This document shows positions 9,098 to 17,552 of a DNA stretch of 64,000 nucleotides, piece by piece. Position 1 is the first letter of the stretch; each line of letters starts with the position of its first letter. The notes under the pieces are model-generated. The model ran no database searches. It saw nothing but the letters and a program-made list of their open reading frames with translations, and was not told where the DNA came from. Position numbers and translations under genes: made by a program. The DNA lies in assembly GCF_000429325.1 (NCBI RefSeq), contig NZ_AUBQ01000018.1:51742-115741 (forward strand). Reading direction: 5' to 3'. The DNA comes from Fundidesulfovibrio putealis DSM 16056. Its GTDB lineage: Bacteria; Desulfobacterota; Desulfovibrionia; Desulfovibrionales; Desulfovibrionaceae.

Positions 9098-9156
9098 CGG
9101 CGAACAGACGAACGCCCGGCCCCGCAATGCGGAGCCGGGCGTTCGTCTGTTCGCCG
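9098..9156. terminator. Long bidirectional terminator hairpin
   Basis: A perfect 23-bp stem (arms 9098-9120 and 9134-9156, core CGAACAGACGAACGCCCGGC) with a 13-nt loop, between the convergent gpt and lysE-type genes; the right arm ends 2 bp before the latter's stop codon. Confidence 0.85.
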
Positions 9157-9158
9157 GA

Positions 9159-9764
9159 CTACCTGCCGAGCGGGAGAACGACGTGGTGGTAGGCGATGTC
9201 GAAGGCCACGAACACCAGCAAAAGGCCCATGAGCAGGTTGAACATCCTGAAGACGGCGGGCCGTGCGACCCTCCGCCCCACGGCCATGCCCGCCACGGCG
9301 TAGGCCATGGGCGCGCCGAAGCCCAGCAGGGAGAGCAGCGCCGACCACACCGCGATCTGAACGCCCGTGATGTCCGCCGCCGGGAACTGCACCGTGGCCA
9401 CCGGCAGCACCACCATGAAGGATTTGGGGTTCAGAAGCTGCATGAGCAGGCCGTCCCTGTAGGTCAGGCTGGCGGACGGCCTGTCCGGGCCGTCCAGGTT
9501 CACGCGGGAGGTGAACACCTTCCAGGCCAGATACAGGATGAATCCGCACCCGAGCACACCCAGGTACGGCTGCATGGCCTGGTCCGCCAGGGAGCTCCCG
9601 GCGTAGCCCACCAGGATGAACCACGCGCACAGGGCGCTGGACACCCCCAGCGAGAACGGAATCTGCGCGGTCAGCCTGCTGCGCAACCCGCTGTTGAAGC
9701 TGAGCAGGTTCACCGGCCCCGGCGTGTACATGATCCCTATCGAGAACATGATAATGTTGAGCAT
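9159..9764 (-). CDS. LysE/RhtB family exporter
   Basis: 201 residues, mostly hydrophobic, with about six predicted membrane segments. The family signature at the N-terminus is GIMYTPGPVNLLSFNSGLRS, and a second one is LLMQLLNPKSFMVVLPVATVQF. LysE-type proteins export amino acids or related metabolites across the inner membrane. It starts 9 bp after the stop codon of the AraC-type regulator gene, so the two form one unit and the regulator probably controls this exporter. The substrate cannot be assigned. Confidence 0.88.
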   Translation of the reverse strand: MLNIIMFSIGIMYTPGPVNLLSFNSGLRSRLTAQIPFSLGVSSALCAWFILVGYAGSSLADQAMQPYLGVLGCGFILYLAWKVFTSRVNLDGPDRPSASLTYRDGLLMQLLNPKSFMVVLPVATVQFPAADITGVQIAVWSALLSLLGFGAPMAYAVAGMAVGRRVARPAVFRMFNLLMGLLLVFVAFDIAYHHVVLPLGR

Positions 9765-9773
9765 GGCATTCTC

Positions 9774-10601
9774 CTAACGCAGCAGCTGGACCTGGTACTG
9801 TTTCGGGGTGACGCCATAGGCCCGCTTGAAGCGCCTGTTCAGGTGGCTCACGTCGGAAAATCCAAGCAGCTGCGCCGTTTGCGTGGGCGAAGTCCCTTCC
9901 GAGAGGACGGCCTTGGCCCTGTTGATCCGGCAGTTGAGCACGTACTGGTGCGGCGTGCTCCCGAAGTGGCCGTGGAACATGCGGATGAAGTGGTACTTGG
10001 AGAGGTTGGCCACCGCGCTCAGTTCTTCGATGGAGATGTCGCGCTCCAGATTGGCGTGGATGTAGTCGCGCGCCTGGACCATCCTGGCCTCCTTCCTGTG
10101 CGGCCAGTCGCCGGGGGCGGGCGCGCCGGACTTGCGGGAAAGTATCCTGGCGATCTCGTACAGTCGCATCTCCTGCTCCAGCACGGAGCCGCGCCGGGAC
10201 GTCACCAGGCTGGAGAGCGCGAGCACGTGCGAGCCGAGCGCGCGGTCACGGCAGACCGTCACCGGGACCCGCAAGGATGCGTCCCCGTGGCGTTGCGTGT
10301 CTCGCGCAAGCTCGGCGATCCGGTCCGGGCGGATGTAGAGCATGGTGTACCTGAGCGTGGACCCGTCGCCGGGGTGGCCGTCGTGGACGTCGCCAGGATT
10401 GAACAGGATGACGTTGCCGGGCATGCTCCTGTAGCCGACGCCCCCGCAGGAGAAGTCCTGGCGGCCCTCGAGGGTGACGCCCACGGCGATCTCCTCGTGC
10501 GCGTGCTTCTCATAGGAGAAGTCGCACATCACGGCGTCGAGCACCGTGACCCCAGGCAGGCGCCTGCTGTGCGTGAAGTTGAATTGGTTGTCCCTGTTCA
10601 T
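9774..10601 (-). CDS. AraC family transcriptional regulator
   Basis: 275 residues. The N-terminal cupin-type AraC ligand domain (residues ~10-150; HAHEEIAVGVTLEGRQ, MPGNVILFNPGDVHDG) resembles those of amino-acid-responsive AraC_2 regulators. The C-terminal two helix-turn-helix motifs are clear: ISIEELSAVANLSKYHFIRMFHGHFG, PHQYVLNCRINRAKAVLSEG and TQTAQLLGFSDVSHLNRRFKRAYGVTPKQY. It is translated just before the LysE-type exporter, a common regulator-exporter pairing. Confidence 0.9.
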   Translation of the reverse strand: MNRDNQFNFTHSRRLPGVTVLDAVMCDFSYEKHAHEEIAVGVTLEGRQDFSCGGVGYRSMPGNVILFNPGDVHDGHPGDGSTLRYTMLYIRPDRIAELARDTQRHGDASLRVPVTVCRDRALGSHVLALSSLVTSRRGSVLEQEMRLYEIARILSRKSGAPAPGDWPHRKEARMVQARDYIHANLERDISIEELSAVANLSKYHFIRMFHGHFGSTPHQYVLNCRINRAKAVLSEGTSPTQTAQLLGFSDVSHLNRRFKRAYGVTPKQYQVQLLR

Positions 10602-10798
10602 GGCTGATCCCCGGCCTCGTTGTCGTGGGTCGAGTTCTACACTTTCGCCCGGCGGGCGACTTGAACAAAATTGCTCATTTCATCAATACGGCGAGAAAGA
10701 CGGATGTGGCCGCTCACGCGAATATTGCCTTATTCGCCGGGAGTGGAGTATTTTGACTTAAATTGGAACCCGCGTGCGGGTTTACGGAGGTATCAAAC

Positions 10799-11296
10799 AT
10801 GGCTGACATGACTGGAGCGCAACTGGCGCAGGTGGTCCGGGAAAAGATGTCGGAGCTCGCCACGGCCTGCCAGGGCGTGGACGAGGCCGACGCATCCCGG
10901 TCTCCCGAGGGCCGCTGGTCGCCCAAGGAAATCCTCTCGCACCTGATCGGGCCGGGCAAGGACGCCCACGTCAAGGTGATGCGCCGGTTCCTGGAAGAAA
11001 ACACCCCCACCCTTGATCTAATCCCCGAAAACACCCACTTCAGCCCTGAGCGGGCCGGAACGCCCTTTGCCAAGCTCTGCCGCGAAGCCCTGGAGGAATA
11101 CGGACGGATTGCCGATTTCGCCGCGTCGCTCACACAGGAGCAGCTTTCGCGCAAGGCGCGCATCCCCATGCTCAAGGAATCGCCGCTGGGTGAATACCCG
11201 ACATTGGGGAAACTGATCTTCGGGCTGGGGGATTTCCACGTGCAGTTCCACATCAAGCACATGCAGGAGGTGCTCAAGGAGCTTTCGGGTTCGTAA
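10799..11296 (+). CDS. DinB-like four-helix protein
   Basis: 165 residues. It has the DinB/YfiT-like layout: RWSPKEILSHLIGPGKDAHVKVMRR and a late histidine pair, GDFHVQFHIKHMQEVLKEL, which could bind metal as in this superfamily. GGAGG lies in front of the ATG at 10799. Family members include thiol-dependent metalloenzymes; the actual reaction here is unknown. It is a monocistronic gene with its own terminator just downstream. Confidence 0.7.
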   Translation: MADMTGAQLAQVVREKMSELATACQGVDEADASRSPEGRWSPKEILSHLIGPGKDAHVKVMRRFLEENTPTLDLIPENTHFSPERAGTPFAKLCREALEEYGRIADFAASLTQEQLSRKARIPMLKESPLGEYPTLGKLIFGLGDFHVQFHIKHMQEVLKELSGS

Positions 11297-11340
11297 AGAC
11301 GCCGCCCACCCTCAACGAGATTCGTACACTGACAAGAAAT

Positions 11341-11366
11341 GGCTCCGGAACCGGAGCCTTTTCTTT
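11341..11366 (+). terminator. Intrinsic terminator after dinB-like gene
   Basis: An 8-bp perfect stem GGCTCCGG / CCGGAGCC with an AA loop, followed by TTTTCTTT. Confidence 0.85.
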
Positions 11367-11378
11367 GCCCCCTCGACA

Positions 11379-11398
11379 ATACACATCACAGTGTGTAT
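11379..11398. promoter_or_regulatory. Dyad operator in front of hicA
   Basis: ATACACA and TGTGTAT are exact inverted repeats around a 6-nt centre, 9 bp before the hicA start. HicB antitoxins bind such dyads to repress their own operon, so this is the likely autoregulatory site (inference from position and symmetry). Confidence 0.6.
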
Positions 11399-11407
11399 CG
11401 TCATCGC

Positions 11408-11590
11408 ATGAACAGCGCGGAACTCGCCAAGATTCTTGTCCAAGCCGGTTTCAAGCTGGTGAGTATCCGAGGCAGCCATCACAAATACCGCCACCCCGAC
11501 GGTCGAGTCGCAATCGTCCCGCATCCCAGGAAAGATCTCGGCGTGGGGCTGGTCAACAAAATCCTGCGCAAGGATGCCAGGATCGAATAG
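11408..11590 (+). CDS. hicA: HicA toxin (mRNA interferase)
   Basis: 60 residues, the usual HicA length. It starts MNSAELAKILVQAGFKLVSIRGSHHKY, giving the double-stranded RNA-binding-like fold with its catalytic His in GSHHKYRH, and ends VPHPRKDLGVGLVNKILRKD. It cleaves mRNA when not bound by HicB. No ribosome binding site is obvious. hicB follows after 9 bp, and the pair shares the dyad at 11379-11398. Confidence 0.92.
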   Translation: MNSAELAKILVQAGFKLVSIRGSHHKYRHPDGRVAIVPHPRKDLGVGLVNKILRKDARIE

Positions 11591-11599
11591 GAGGGGAAA

Positions 11600-11986
11600 A
11601 TGTTCTTTCCCGCCGCGATTTTCATTGAAGAAGGCAAGGCGTACGGCGTGACGCTTCCCGACATACCGGGGTGCAACACGGCTGGAGACACCCTGGAAGA
11701 GGCGCTGGGAAACGTCCAGGAGGCCGTCGAACTCCTGCTGGAGGACGCCTCCCGGAAGCCCGCGTCGGCTGGCCTGGAAGCCTACAAAGACGACCCGCTC
11801 TACAAGGACGCGGTGTGGGCCATGGTCAATGTGGACCTCGGCTTTCTGGACGAACGCACGGTCCGCGTGAACGTGTCCTTTCCTGCCGGAACACTCGAAG
11901 AGATCGACAAGGCGGCCAAGGGGCGCGGACTGACCCGCTCCGCATTCCTCACGCGCGCCGCGCGCCACGAAATGGCCTCGATGTAG
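11600..11986 (+). CDS. hicB: HicB antitoxin
   Basis: 128 residues. The N-terminal degraded RNase-H-like domain is typical (FPAAIFIEEGKAYGVTLPDIPGCNTAGDTLEEALGNVQEAVELLLED). The C-terminal ~45 residues (RVNVSFPAGTLEEIDKAAKGRGLTRSAFLTRAARHEM) look like a ribbon-helix-helix DNA-binding domain, which fits repression of the hicAB promoter. AGGAGGGG stands just before the start. It neutralises HicA by direct binding. Confidence 0.92.
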   Translation: MFFPAAIFIEEGKAYGVTLPDIPGCNTAGDTLEEALGNVQEAVELLLEDASRKPASAGLEAYKDDPLYKDAVWAMVNVDLGFLDERTVRVNVSFPAGTLEEIDKAAKGRGLTRSAFLTRAARHEMASM

Positions 11987-12027
11987 CCCCGGCTGCCCCG
12001 CCCCCCCCAAACACGCCCGCGCACGAT

Positions 12028-12110
12028 GCGAAGCAAATCGCCGGGTCCAGGGGAGGCTTTTCCCCTGGCGGGTGCAGGGCAGCGCCCTGCCGGGTCTGGG
12101 CGGAGCCCAG
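12028..12110 (-). repeat. GC-rich modular hairpin repeat, copy C
   Basis: In the dsbA-like gene direction: CTGGGCTCCGCCCAG, GACCCGGC, AGGGCGCTGCCCT, GCACCCGCC, AGGGGAAAAGCCTCCCCT, GGACCC and a GCTTCGC end. It abuts the ~99-nt element at 12111-12209 with no base between them. Confidence 0.8.
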
Positions 12111-12209
12111 CTCGTGTTGCGTCCTCAAAATCCGTCCATACGGATTATCAAGGCAACCAGCCAAAACCACTTATTTACAGCTTGAATAACATATTCATGT
12201 CTCTCAAAC
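12111..12209 (-). repeat. ~99-nt 3'-flanking element, copy 2
   Basis: It begins 12 bp after the dsbA-like stop codon. It opens GTTTGAGAGACATG with a matching half TTATTCAA, continues AATAAGTGGTT, has a variable hairpin AATCCG/CGGATT, and ends GAGGACGCAACACGAG. Exactly 99 nt, the same length and polarity as the copy at 6971-7069. Confidence 0.75.
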
Positions 12210-12221
12210 TCCGACACCAGG

Positions 12222-12986
12222 CTACTTCTTCCCGGCAGTCAGACTGATGACCTCCTCGAACTCCGCCAGCGGCTGCGCGCCCCGGATGGACACGCCGTTG
12301 ACCACGTAGGCGGGCGTGCCCTGAATCTCGTACTGGCGGGACTCCTTGTCGTCCGCGTTCAGCCGCGCCATGAGCTCCTTGCCGTTCACGTCGGCGGCCA
12401 AGCGCGACATGTCGGCCTTGACCTCTTTGGCGAACTTTTTCAGCGTGTCTTCCTTGCCCTTGATGACCTCTTCCTGCGCCGCGAAGACCAGATCATGGAA
12501 CTTTTTGGCCTTGGCCCGGTCCTGGAGCAGGATGGCCTCGTAGTACAGAGCCGCCTTCATGGACGTATCCTCGCCGGGCATGTGCTTGAACACCACGCGG
12601 ATCGTGTCCGGATGCGCGACCACGAGCGCGTCCAGGGTCTTGGCCCCCTTGGCGCAGTAGGAGCACAGGAAATCCGAATATTCCACGATGGTCACGGGGG
12701 CGTCAGGGTTTCCCACGACCACGCGGGCCGCATCCACCACCGGAGCCAGGGGCTTGGCCAGCTCGGCGTCGCGGCGCTTCTTCACGTCGGCGGCGCGCTT
12801 GGCCTTGACGCCCGAGTCCACTATTTCAAACAACTCGATGTTGTGTTCGCGCAAAACATCCAGAAGGACATCCGGATTCTCCTTCAGGGCTTTGCGCAAG
12901 TCTTCCTTGGTGACGGCGGAGAAGGCGGTCATGGACACGCCCAGACTCAGGGCGATAACAATTGCGATGAGAGCAAATTTACGCAT
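12222..12986 (-). CDS. DsbA family thiol-disulfide protein, exported
   Basis: 254 residues with a signal peptide (MRKFALIAIVIALSLGVSMTAFS). A ~60-residue N-terminal charged helical stretch (LRKALKENPDVLLDVLREHN) is followed by the thioredoxin fold: VTIVEYSDFLCSYCAKGAKTLD with a CSYC active site, FKHMPG, and the cis-proline loop QGTPAYVVNG. This layout matches periplasmic DsbA/ScsC-like oxidoreductases with a helical multimerisation arm. It likely makes or shuffles disulfides in the periplasm. No DsbB-type partner is adjacent. Confidence 0.88.
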   Translation of the reverse strand: MRKFALIAIVIALSLGVSMTAFSAVTKEDLRKALKENPDVLLDVLREHNIELFEIVDSGVKAKRAADVKKRRDAELAKPLAPVVDAARVVVGNPDAPVTIVEYSDFLCSYCAKGAKTLDALVVAHPDTIRVVFKHMPGEDTSMKAALYYEAILLQDRAKAKKFHDLVFAAQEEVIKGKEDTLKKFAKEVKADMSRLAADVNGKELMARLNADDKESRQYEIQGTPAYVVNGVSIRGAQPLAEFEEVISLTAGKK

Positions 12987-13122
12987 GAGTGGTCCTTTGC
13001 GATTCGGGTTACGGCCAGAGTCTGGCCGACGCTGGCGCTCAGTATGACGCGTTCAGGTCGGCAAATCCAGCAGAAACAAAAATAGAATCAATCGGGTATC
13101 GAAATACCGCACGCAACTCCCC

Positions 13123-13160
13123 AAAAAAAGCCGGACCAGGATCGATCAATCCTGGTCCGG
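13123..13160 (-). terminator. Intrinsic terminator of the upp-uraA unit
   Basis: On the minus strand a 12-bp stem (CCGGACCAGGAT / ATCCTGGTCCGG) is followed by GC and seven T. It lies downstream of uraA, after the hairpin repeat. Confidence 0.85.
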
Positions 13161-13175
13161 TCGTGCGCACATTAC

Positions 13176-13256
13176 GCGAAGCCAACTGAGGGTCCAGGGG
13201 GATCATCCCCCTGGCGGATGCAGGGCAGCGCCCTGCCGGGTCTGGGCGGAGCCCAG
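13176..13256 (-). repeat. GC-rich modular hairpin repeat, copy D
   Basis: It follows the uraA stop by ~30 bp in uraA direction, with the same module order as copy C: GGGCTCCGCCC, AGGGCGCTGCCCT, AGGGGGATGATCCCCCT and a GCTTCGCG end. The true terminator lies beyond it. Confidence 0.8.
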
Positions 13257-13286
13257 CAGGACTCGGCCACAGCCCGAAATTCCTGC

Positions 13287-14540
13287 TTAACTCTCCGTCT
13301 CGACTCTGTCGCGCGGCAGAAGCGCGTTCAGCAACACGCCCGCCACACCGGCCAGTCCGATGCCTTCCAGGTGGATGCCCCAGAAGGAGAAGCTCATCTT
13401 GCCCATGCCGAGCACCACGATGAGCGCCACGATGACCATGTTGCGCGGCTTCATCAGGTCCTGCCCGTCCTGCACCAGGGAGTTGAGCCCCACCACCATG
13501 ATGGCGCCGAACAGCAGCAGCATGATGCCGCCCATGACGGGCGCGGGGATGGTCTGGAGCAGCGCGCCCAGCTTGCCGATGAAGGCAAGGCCGATGGCGG
13601 TGATGGAGGCCCAGGTCATGAGCGCCGGGTTGTAGATCTTGATGAGCGAGACAGCGCCGGTGACTTCGGCGTAGGTGGTCAGGGGCGGTCCGCCCAGGCA
13701 ACCGGCCAGGGTGGTGGCCACGCCGTCGCCCATGAGGGAGCGGTGCACGCCGGGCTTGTCGATGTAGTTCTTGCCGGTGACCGAGCCGATGGCCAGGATG
13801 GAGCCGATGTGCTCGATGATGGGGGCGATGGCCACGGGCATGATGATGAGAATGGCCTCGAGGCTGAAGGTGGGGGTGACGAAGTTCGGCAGCTTGAACC
13901 AGGGGGCGGCGGCCACGGGGGCGAAGTCCACGATGCCCATGGCGAGGCTCACGGCGTAGCCCGCGATGATGCCGCACAGGATGGGGATGAGCTTCAGGAT
14001 GCCCTTGCCCTTGATGGCCACCAGCACGGTGACGGCCAGGGAGATCATGGAGATGATCATGGCCTGGTTCTCGGGATAGAGCACCTTGGCGCCGTCGCCG
14101 GTCTTGCCCATGGCCATGTACACGCCGACAGGGGCGAGGATCAGGCCGATGACCATGATCACCGGGCCAGTGACGATGTGGGGCAGGTAGCGCTTCAGGA
14201 ACGCGGTGCCCTTGGCTTTGATGATGAAGGCGAACAGCATGTACATGACGCCCACGGAAGCGAGCCCGCCCAGGGTGGCCGCCATGCCGTAGCGCTGCAT
14301 GCTGAGCATCACCGGGGCGATGAATGCGAAGGAGGAGCCCAGGAAGATGGGGATCTGGAACTTGGTGAGCACCTGATAGATGAGCGTGCCGACGCCTGCG
14401 GTGAAGAGCGCCACGTTGGGGTCCAGGCCCGTGAGCAGGGGCACCAGCACCAGCGCGCCGAAGGCAACGAAGAGCATCTGCGCGCCGACGGGGAAGTCGC
14501 GGGCACGCAGCTTGTAATCAGTGGGAAGTGACTGCGCCAT
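13287..14540 (-). CDS. uraA: Uracil:proton symporter (NCS2 family)
   Basis: 417 residues with about 12-14 hydrophobic segments. NCS2 landmarks: FVAFGALVLVPLLTGLDPNVALFTAGVGTLIYQ, FLGSSFAFIAP, the substrate-site region IAPIIEHIGSILAIG (conserved Glu) and the following GVHRSLMGDGVATTLAGCLGGPPLTTYAEVTGAV. It imports uracil, and being 12 bp downstream of upp it forms the usual salvage pair. A xanthine/urate substrate is less likely given upp, but NCS2 members are related. Confidence 0.93.
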   Translation of the reverse strand: MAQSLPTDYKLRARDFPVGAQMLFVAFGALVLVPLLTGLDPNVALFTAGVGTLIYQVLTKFQIPIFLGSSFAFIAPVMLSMQRYGMAATLGGLASVGVMYMLFAFIIKAKGTAFLKRYLPHIVTGPVIMVIGLILAPVGVYMAMGKTGDGAKVLYPENQAMIISMISLAVTVLVAIKGKGILKLIPILCGIIAGYAVSLAMGIVDFAPVAAAPWFKLPNFVTPTFSLEAILIIMPVAIAPIIEHIGSILAIGSVTGKNYIDKPGVHRSLMGDGVATTLAGCLGGPPLTTYAEVTGAVSLIKIYNPALMTWASITAIGLAFIGKLGALLQTIPAPVMGGIMLLLFGAIMVVGLNSLVQDGQDLMKPRNMVIVALIVVLGMGKMSFSFWGIHLEGIGLAGVAGVLLNALLPRDRVETES

Positions 14541-14552
14541 GTGACGGACTCC

Positions 14553-15179
14553 TTATTTGGTGCCGAAGATTTTGTCGCCCGCGTCGCCAAGGCCGGGGAT
14601 GATGTAGCCCACGTCGTTCAGGCGCTCATCGATGGCGGCCACGTAGACGTGCACGTCGGGGTGGGCGGCCTCCAGCCTGGCCAGGCCTTCGGGGGCGGCC
14701 ACCAGGAACAGGCCCTTGATCTTCTTGCATCCGGCCTCCTTGAGGAGGTCGATGGTGGCGATGAGCGTTCCGCCGGTGGCCAGCATGGGGTCGAGGATCA
14801 GCGCGGTGCGCTTCTCGATGGCCTTGGCCAGCTTCACGTAGTAGCGCACCGGCTCCAGGGTCTCTTCGTTGCGGTACATGCCCACCACGCTGACCTTCGC
14901 GCCGGGGATCATGTCCAGCACGCCGTCCATCATGCCCAGGCCCGCGCGCAACACCGGCACCACGGTGATCTTCTTGCCCTTGATCTGCTCCACTTCCACG
15001 TCGCCCGCCCAGCCCTTGATGACCTTCTTCTCGGTCTTCAGGTCCTTGGTGGCCTCGTAGGTAAGAAGCCTGGCCACTTCGTTGGCCAGATCGCGGAAGT
15101 TGTTGGTGCTCACGCCGTTTTCGCGCAAAATGCCCAGCTTATGTCTGACCAGCGGATGATCGACCACGGTTACCGGCAT
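14553..15179 (-). CDS. upp: Uracil phosphoribosyltransferase
   Basis: 208 residues, full length. It converts uracil and PRPP to UMP. Family landmarks: [16 protein letters not shown] at the N-terminus, [21 protein letters not shown], the PRPP loop [24 protein letters not shown], and the uracil-binding C-terminus [23 protein letters not shown]. It is followed by uraA in one transcription unit. Confidence 0.97.
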   Translation of the reverse strand: MPVTVVDHPLVRHKLGILRENGVSTNNFRDLANEVARLLTYEATKDLKTEKKVIKGWAGDVEVEQIKGKKITVVPVLRAGLGMMDGVLDMIPGAKVSVVGMYRNEETLEPVRYYVKLAKAIEKRTALILDPMLATGGTLIATIDLLKEAGCKKIKGLFLVAAPEGLARLEAAHPDVHVYVAAIDERLNDVGYIIPGLGDAGDKIFGTK

Positions 15180-15541
15180 GCCCCGCTCCTTGTTGTCTTA
15201 TGGTTGACGAAAAATCGGAAAAACCTCCGGTTTTTTGCAGAAGAGCAGGCCTGGGTCAAGGCCGTTTCATCCGGTTCAAACCCGGAAGTGAAATAATACG
15301 AATACGGTCGTGAAAGAAGTTGACACCATCCAGGAAAGGCTTAGAAGGAGTGCTTGGCGGTTATCCGCCCCGGCATGCCTGCCTGCGAGGCGAGGACCAG
15401 CTGCAAGTCCCGCCCCATCCCAATCAGACTGTATTTGCCGCACCGGCATTTTCCCCGATGAAGCCTCCTTGACCGTGTTTGCAGCTAAAAAGCGTGTCAT
15501 ATCTGCGTCATCGCTCTGCAACACGAACCCAAGGATCTCCT
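15180..15541. other. Intergenic stretch between upp and the helicase
   Basis: A ~360-bp divergent gap. Only a short 7-bp stem AAAAACC/GGTTTTT around 15219-15235 is visible. No gene, repeat or recognisable riboswitch was seen. It must contain the promoters of both upp (leftward) and the helicase (rightward). Confidence 0.4.
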
Positions 15542-17380
15542 TTGCAATTCGCAGACTTCGATTTTCATTCCGCTATTTCCACCAACATCAAGGCTCTCGG
15601 CTACGAAACCCCCACCCCCATTCAGGCTGAGGCCATGCCTCATGTCGTTGCGGGGCGTGACGTCATGGGTCTGGCCCAGACCGGCACCGGCAAGACCGCC
15701 GCGTTCCTGCTGCCCATAATCGACAGGTTCCTGAAGAATCCCAAGCCGCTTCGCGGCTCGTGCCGTTGCCTGATCATCGCCCCCACCCGCGAGCTGGCCG
15801 AACAGATTCACGAGAGCGCCCGCGAATACACCAAGGGACTGCGCTTCCGCACCGTCACCGTGTACGGCGGCGTGGGCCTCGGCCCCCAGGCCAACAACCT
15901 GCGTCGCGGCGCGGACATCGTGGTTGCCTGCCCCGGCCGCCTGCTGGACCACCTGAACCAGGGCAACGCCAACCTCTCCGGCGTTGACGTGCTGGTCCTG
16001 GACGAAGCCGACCACATGTTCGACATGGGCTTTCTGCCCGACATCAAGAAAATCCTGTCCAGGCTGCCCGCCGAGCGCCAGACCCTGCTCTTCTCGGCCA
16101 CCATGCCCGATTCCATTCGCGGCCTGGCCAACGAGACCCTGAAGGACCCGGCCCTGGTGCGCATCGGCCGCACGGCCCCGGCCTGCACCATCGAGCAGTG
16201 CCTGTACCCCGTGCCCCAGCACCTGAAGACCAAGCTTCTGCTTACCCTGCTGGACGACAACAAGGAAGGCTCCGTGCTGGTGTTCACCCGCACCAAGCAC
16301 CGCGCCAAGCGCCTGGCCGAGCAGCTGGACCGCAGCGGCTATTCCAGCTCCTGCCTCCAGGGCAACCTGAGCCAGGCCCAGCGCCAGAAGGCCATGGAAG
16401 GCTTCCGGGCGGGACGCTTCCGCATCCTGGTGGCCACCGACATCGCCGCGCGCGGCATCGACGTGTCCCGCGTGTCCCACGTGGTCAACTATGACCTGCC
16501 CGACACCCCCGAGACCTACACGCACCGCGTGGGCCGCACCGGCCGCGCCGAGCGCGAGGGTCAGGCCCACTCGCTGGTGACCAGCGATGACGTGTCCATG
16601 GTCAGGGCCATCGAGCGCCTGCTGGGCAAGGCCATCGACCGCCGCAAGCTGCCCGGCTTCGACTACGCGGCCACCAACACCGAACGCAACACCGAGTTCG
16701 ACCGTCCGCCCCTTCGCAACGAGCGCTCCGGCCACGGCCAGCGCGGCCAGTACGGCCGCTCCGGCTCCGCCTACAGCGCAGCCAATGGCGGCGCAGGCGA
16801 TTCCAGCAGGTCCGCCTACGGCGACCGTGGCCACGGGCATCACGCTTCGGGCGCTCCTTCCAGGGGCAACGCCGGTTCCTACGGTTCCGACCAGCCCCGC
16901 AGCAACGCCCCCGACCGTGAAGGCAACTCCTGGCAGGCCCCGCGCGGCCAGTACCAGGGCCGCCCCGCACGCGCCGAAGGCCAGGGCGGTTACGCCCGCA
17001 CCGGCTCCCAGGCCCCCGCTGGCCGCTACGCCGATAACGGCGGCAGGCCTGCCGCTCCCCGCACCGACCGTCAGGACGGCGGCAACTGGCGCGGCCAGGA
17101 CAACCGCCGCACCGAAGGCTATCAGGGCCAGCCCCGCCGCCAGGAAGGCGAACGCACCGACACCCGCCGCACCTACGGCGAGCCGGGCCAGAGCCGTCCT
17201 TATGCCGGAGCCGGACGCGAGGACACCCCCCGCGCCGCCCGCCCCTACAACAACCGTGGCGGCAACCAGGGCTTCTACGGTCGTCCCACTGAAGGCGACG
17301 CCTCCGGCAACCGCGAGACCACCCGCCGCGAGCAGGACGAACGTCCCGCCGCCAAGCGCGAGGATGGACAGGCCGCCTAA
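15542..17380 (+). CDS. DEAD-box RNA helicase, RhlE type, with long disordered tail
   Basis: About 612 residues from a probable TTG start at 15542 (AAGGA seven bases upstream; no usable ATG or GTG nearby). All helicase motifs are present: Q motif GYETPTPIQ, motif [24 protein letters not shown], and [13 protein letters not shown]. From about residue 385 the remaining ~230 residues are low-complexity, rich in Gly, Arg, Gln, Tyr and Ser, with many RG/GR and YGR pieces. Such tails bind RNA and can drive condensation (known for other DEAD-box proteins; inferred here). Typical role: RNA remodelling in cold adaptation, ribosome assembly or RNA decay. Confidence 0.92.
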   Translation: MQFADFDFHSAISTNIKALGYETPTPIQAEAMPHVVAGRDVMGLAQTGTGKTAAFLLPIIDRFLKNPKPLRGSCRCLIIAPTRELAEQIHESAREYTKGLRFRTVTVYGGVGLGPQANNLRRGADIVVACPGRLLDHLNQGNANLSGVDVLVLDEADHMFDMGFLPDIKKILSRLPAERQTLLFSATMPDSIRGLANETLKDPALVRIGRTAPACTIEQCLYPVPQHLKTKLLLTLLDDNKEGSVLVFTRTKHRAKRLAEQLDRSGYSSSCLQGNLSQAQRQKAMEGFRAGRFRILVATDIAARGIDVSRVSHVVNYDLPDTPETYTHRVGRTGRAEREGQAHSLVTSDDVSMVRAIERLLGKAIDRRKLPGFDYAATNTERNTEFDRPPLRNERSGHGQRGQYGRSGSAYSAANGGAGDSSRSAYGDRGHGHHASGAPSRGNAGSYGSDQPRSNAPDREGNSWQAPRGQYQGRPARAEGQGGYARTGSQAPAGRYADNGGRPAAPRTDRQDGGNWRGQDNRRTEGYQGQPRRQEGERTDTRRTYGEPGQSRPYAGAGREDTPRAARPYNNRGGNQGFYGRPTEGDASGNRETTRREQDERPAAKREDGQAA

Positions 17381-17403
17381 GCGCCTGACCTAGCTGATAC
17401 ATC

Positions 17404-17432
17404 AAGGGGGCCTCACGGCCCCCTTTTTATTT
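17404..17432 (+). terminator. Intrinsic terminator after helicase gene
   Basis: A 9-bp stem AAGGGGGCC / GGCCCCCTT with a TCAC loop, followed by TTTATTT. Confidence 0.88.
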
Positions 17433-17552
17433 CCTGCGCAACACGGTCCGCTTCCAGCTTTTCATCCCCCAGGCGGCCTGCATCCCCTGGCCGCGACACT
17501 CCTTCCGCCATCCGGGCACGTTTCCGGCCACGCTCCAATGCCCCGCCCCGCG

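Noticed and set aside
13287..14540. Urate/xanthine permease instead of uraA
   Set aside because: Direct operon with upp and the general NCS2 uracil-type sequence favour uracil.
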